The translations under genes were made by a program, and so were the position numbers. Positions 62,939 through 64,000 of a stretch of DNA of 64,000 bases are shown piece by piece. A model generated the notes under the pieces. That model searched no databases, had not been told where the DNA came from, and saw only the letters and a list, made by a program, of their open reading frames with translations. Source of the DNA: Tillus elongatus (taxonomy: Eukaryota; Arthropoda; Insecta; Coleoptera; Cleridae); NCBI GenBank assembly GCA_964006375.1, contig OZ023265.1:162080118-162144117 (forward strand). The letters run 5' to 3'. Every line of letters begins with the position of its first letter. Within the stretch, counting starts at the first letter, position 1.

Positions 62939-63451
62939 ATTTATTTTCTTACAAACATGCATTATAACTTCGTGGTCGAAATTCGATACATTAAAGGTCA
63001 GGTCAGCTCAGAACTGGTACGGACCGGGGGTTTTTGTCACAAATTTGACGTCCGACGTCTCTTCTAGGTTGATTTCATGCACAGCTACGAGTCCAGTTCA
63101 GGGAGTTCTGGATTGGAGTTGGATTTCAGGTAATTAAAGTGAGGTATTGTGTGATAACATCTTACTTTAATATCCGGTACTGGGTGTAAAACAATCAAGT
63201 GGCGCCCCCTTTATCTTAACATCGTGTATAAAAAAACCATTACTGTCACTGTCTAAAAGCTGCCAGCCACCTAGAATACTGGCAACTCTACTCTATATTT
63301 TCAATCAATTATAACGTAAGTAGTGTTTGAAGTTTAATAGGTAGGTTATAGTCGGGAGGGATTATATACGAGATTGAGATTTGGGCGGTCACAAGTGACT
63401 CCCCGTTAAAGCCGCACACTTACACTACATAACTCAGATCCTCATATCCAT
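62939..63451. other. Unassigned stretch
   Basis: After the MITE, CTTACAAACATGCATTATAA and TTCGTGGTCGAAATTC repeat the words downstream of the MITE at 13688-14003 (about 14010-14050), so the two MITEs share a larger carrier. Otherwise nothing. Confidence 0.45.
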
Positions 63452-64000
63452 ATTTTTTTCAATATTTCAACAACACACGACTAAGGCGTACAGCCTAAAT
63501 ACTATCGTACCGTGGGTGTCGACAAGGAGGAAAGTGGCAACTAGTTAATTCTGGACTTGAAGGTTTGGAGGTTCGTAGGAAAGGAAAAACATGTGCCCGC
63601 AAGGAATTCCACAACTTGGAAGTCCTCGGTACAAAAGAGCGGGCATAACAAGATGTTCTATGTCTGGAAACCTGGACAGTAAAAGGGTGTATTCGCTCTG
63701 TTCCCCTGGTAGATCTGTTGGGGGCAGTAGGTGAAGAAACTATGGAAGAAAGCTCCTCTGATCAGTGCCGGTGCAGATATCTATAAAAAAGAGGGAGATG
63801 TCAGCAACGGCACGTCGGTGGGCAAGTGATGGCAGCATTTGGGTAAAGGTAGGGTCACCGATGAGACGTAGAGCCCTCTTCTGAATGGAGTCTAGGATAG
63901 CGAGTGTAGAAGCGGCAGCGGTACCCCAGATGTGAGAGCAGTATTCGAAGTTTGGCCTTATTTGTGAAGTAGTATATAAGGTATAGAGATTAGCTGGTGA
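63452..64000 (-). pseudogene. Jockey/CR1-like LINE copy D, 3' part (continues past window)
   Basis: Minus strand, T run 63452-63459, then AACAACACACGACTAAGGC and ACTATCGTACCGTGGGTGTC. Codes the usual RT C-terminus (LWNSLP region) with point changes. The rest lies beyond the right edge. Confidence 0.85.

Overview
This is insect-like nuclear DNA: AT-rich, with introns carrying GT-AG splice signals, about twenty long (TA)n arrays, several non-LTR retrotransposon lineages and many TA-targeting Tc1/mariner-type elements. I cannot name the species. Nothing in it looks bacterial, organellar or viral. By eye, well over 80% of the window is transposon-derived.

The one host gene I can support lies on the minus strand. 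Three exons (23533-23623, 10289-10596 and 2457-2628, in transcript order) have canonical splice sites, compatible phases and one continuous open frame. They encode an acidic, serine/proline-rich segment with two tyrosine motifs of SH2-docking type, YMSM and YVNV. Introns of about 12.9 and 7.7 kb separate them, and transposons fill both introns to within 75-200 bp of the splice sites. Two short plus-strand exon-like stretches (42462-42516 and 62242-62301) are only candidates.

Five relatives of one Tc1/mariner branch are present. All have a DUF4817-like N-terminal helix-turn-helix, and the second and third catalytic positions are 41 residues apart (40 in one copy). They lie at 1-2257, 33272-36203, 38755-41791, 53617-55525 and 60109-61876. 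Only the 33272-36203 copy is intact: a 357-codon transposase with all three aspartates and nearly identical TIRs of about 750 bp. The others have stops, frameshifts or lost catalytic residues. Three of the five sit exactly inside (TA)n arrays that are themselves the middle of a shared non-autonomous 'TA-carrier' repeat. In two copies the TIR contains an inverted copy of the 3' end of the transposase gene.

Non-LTR retrotransposons: one Jockey/CR1-like family occurs as four minus-strand copies (2969-5781, 24939-28190, 43327-46079, 63452-end) plus a fragment. An RNase H-bearing element lies at 16604-18158, a long RT ORF at 21414-22952, and further fragments at 18183-18590 and 29155-29690. A Penelope-like RT relic lies at 37522-37870.

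The most interesting layer is RNA. I can fold at least nine hammerhead-ribozyme-like motifs in four families. One, at 8661-8721, has every core nucleotide, a two-part stem I, and a palindromic ACCGGU stem III typical of dimer-acting ribozymes. Two families repeat the motif in the same direction about 310 and 268 nt apart, the layout of animal retrozymes. A third lies just downstream of the Penelope relic.

Other structure includes a MITE family with TCTGGACGCAGCAAGTGCG ends (about ten copies), a 280-bp satellite (30227-31447) that grew from that MITE, a 2.1-kb foldback with 176-bp tandem units in both arms (7366-9502), and a block of GACA-microsatellite repeats arranged head to head (10661-16545).
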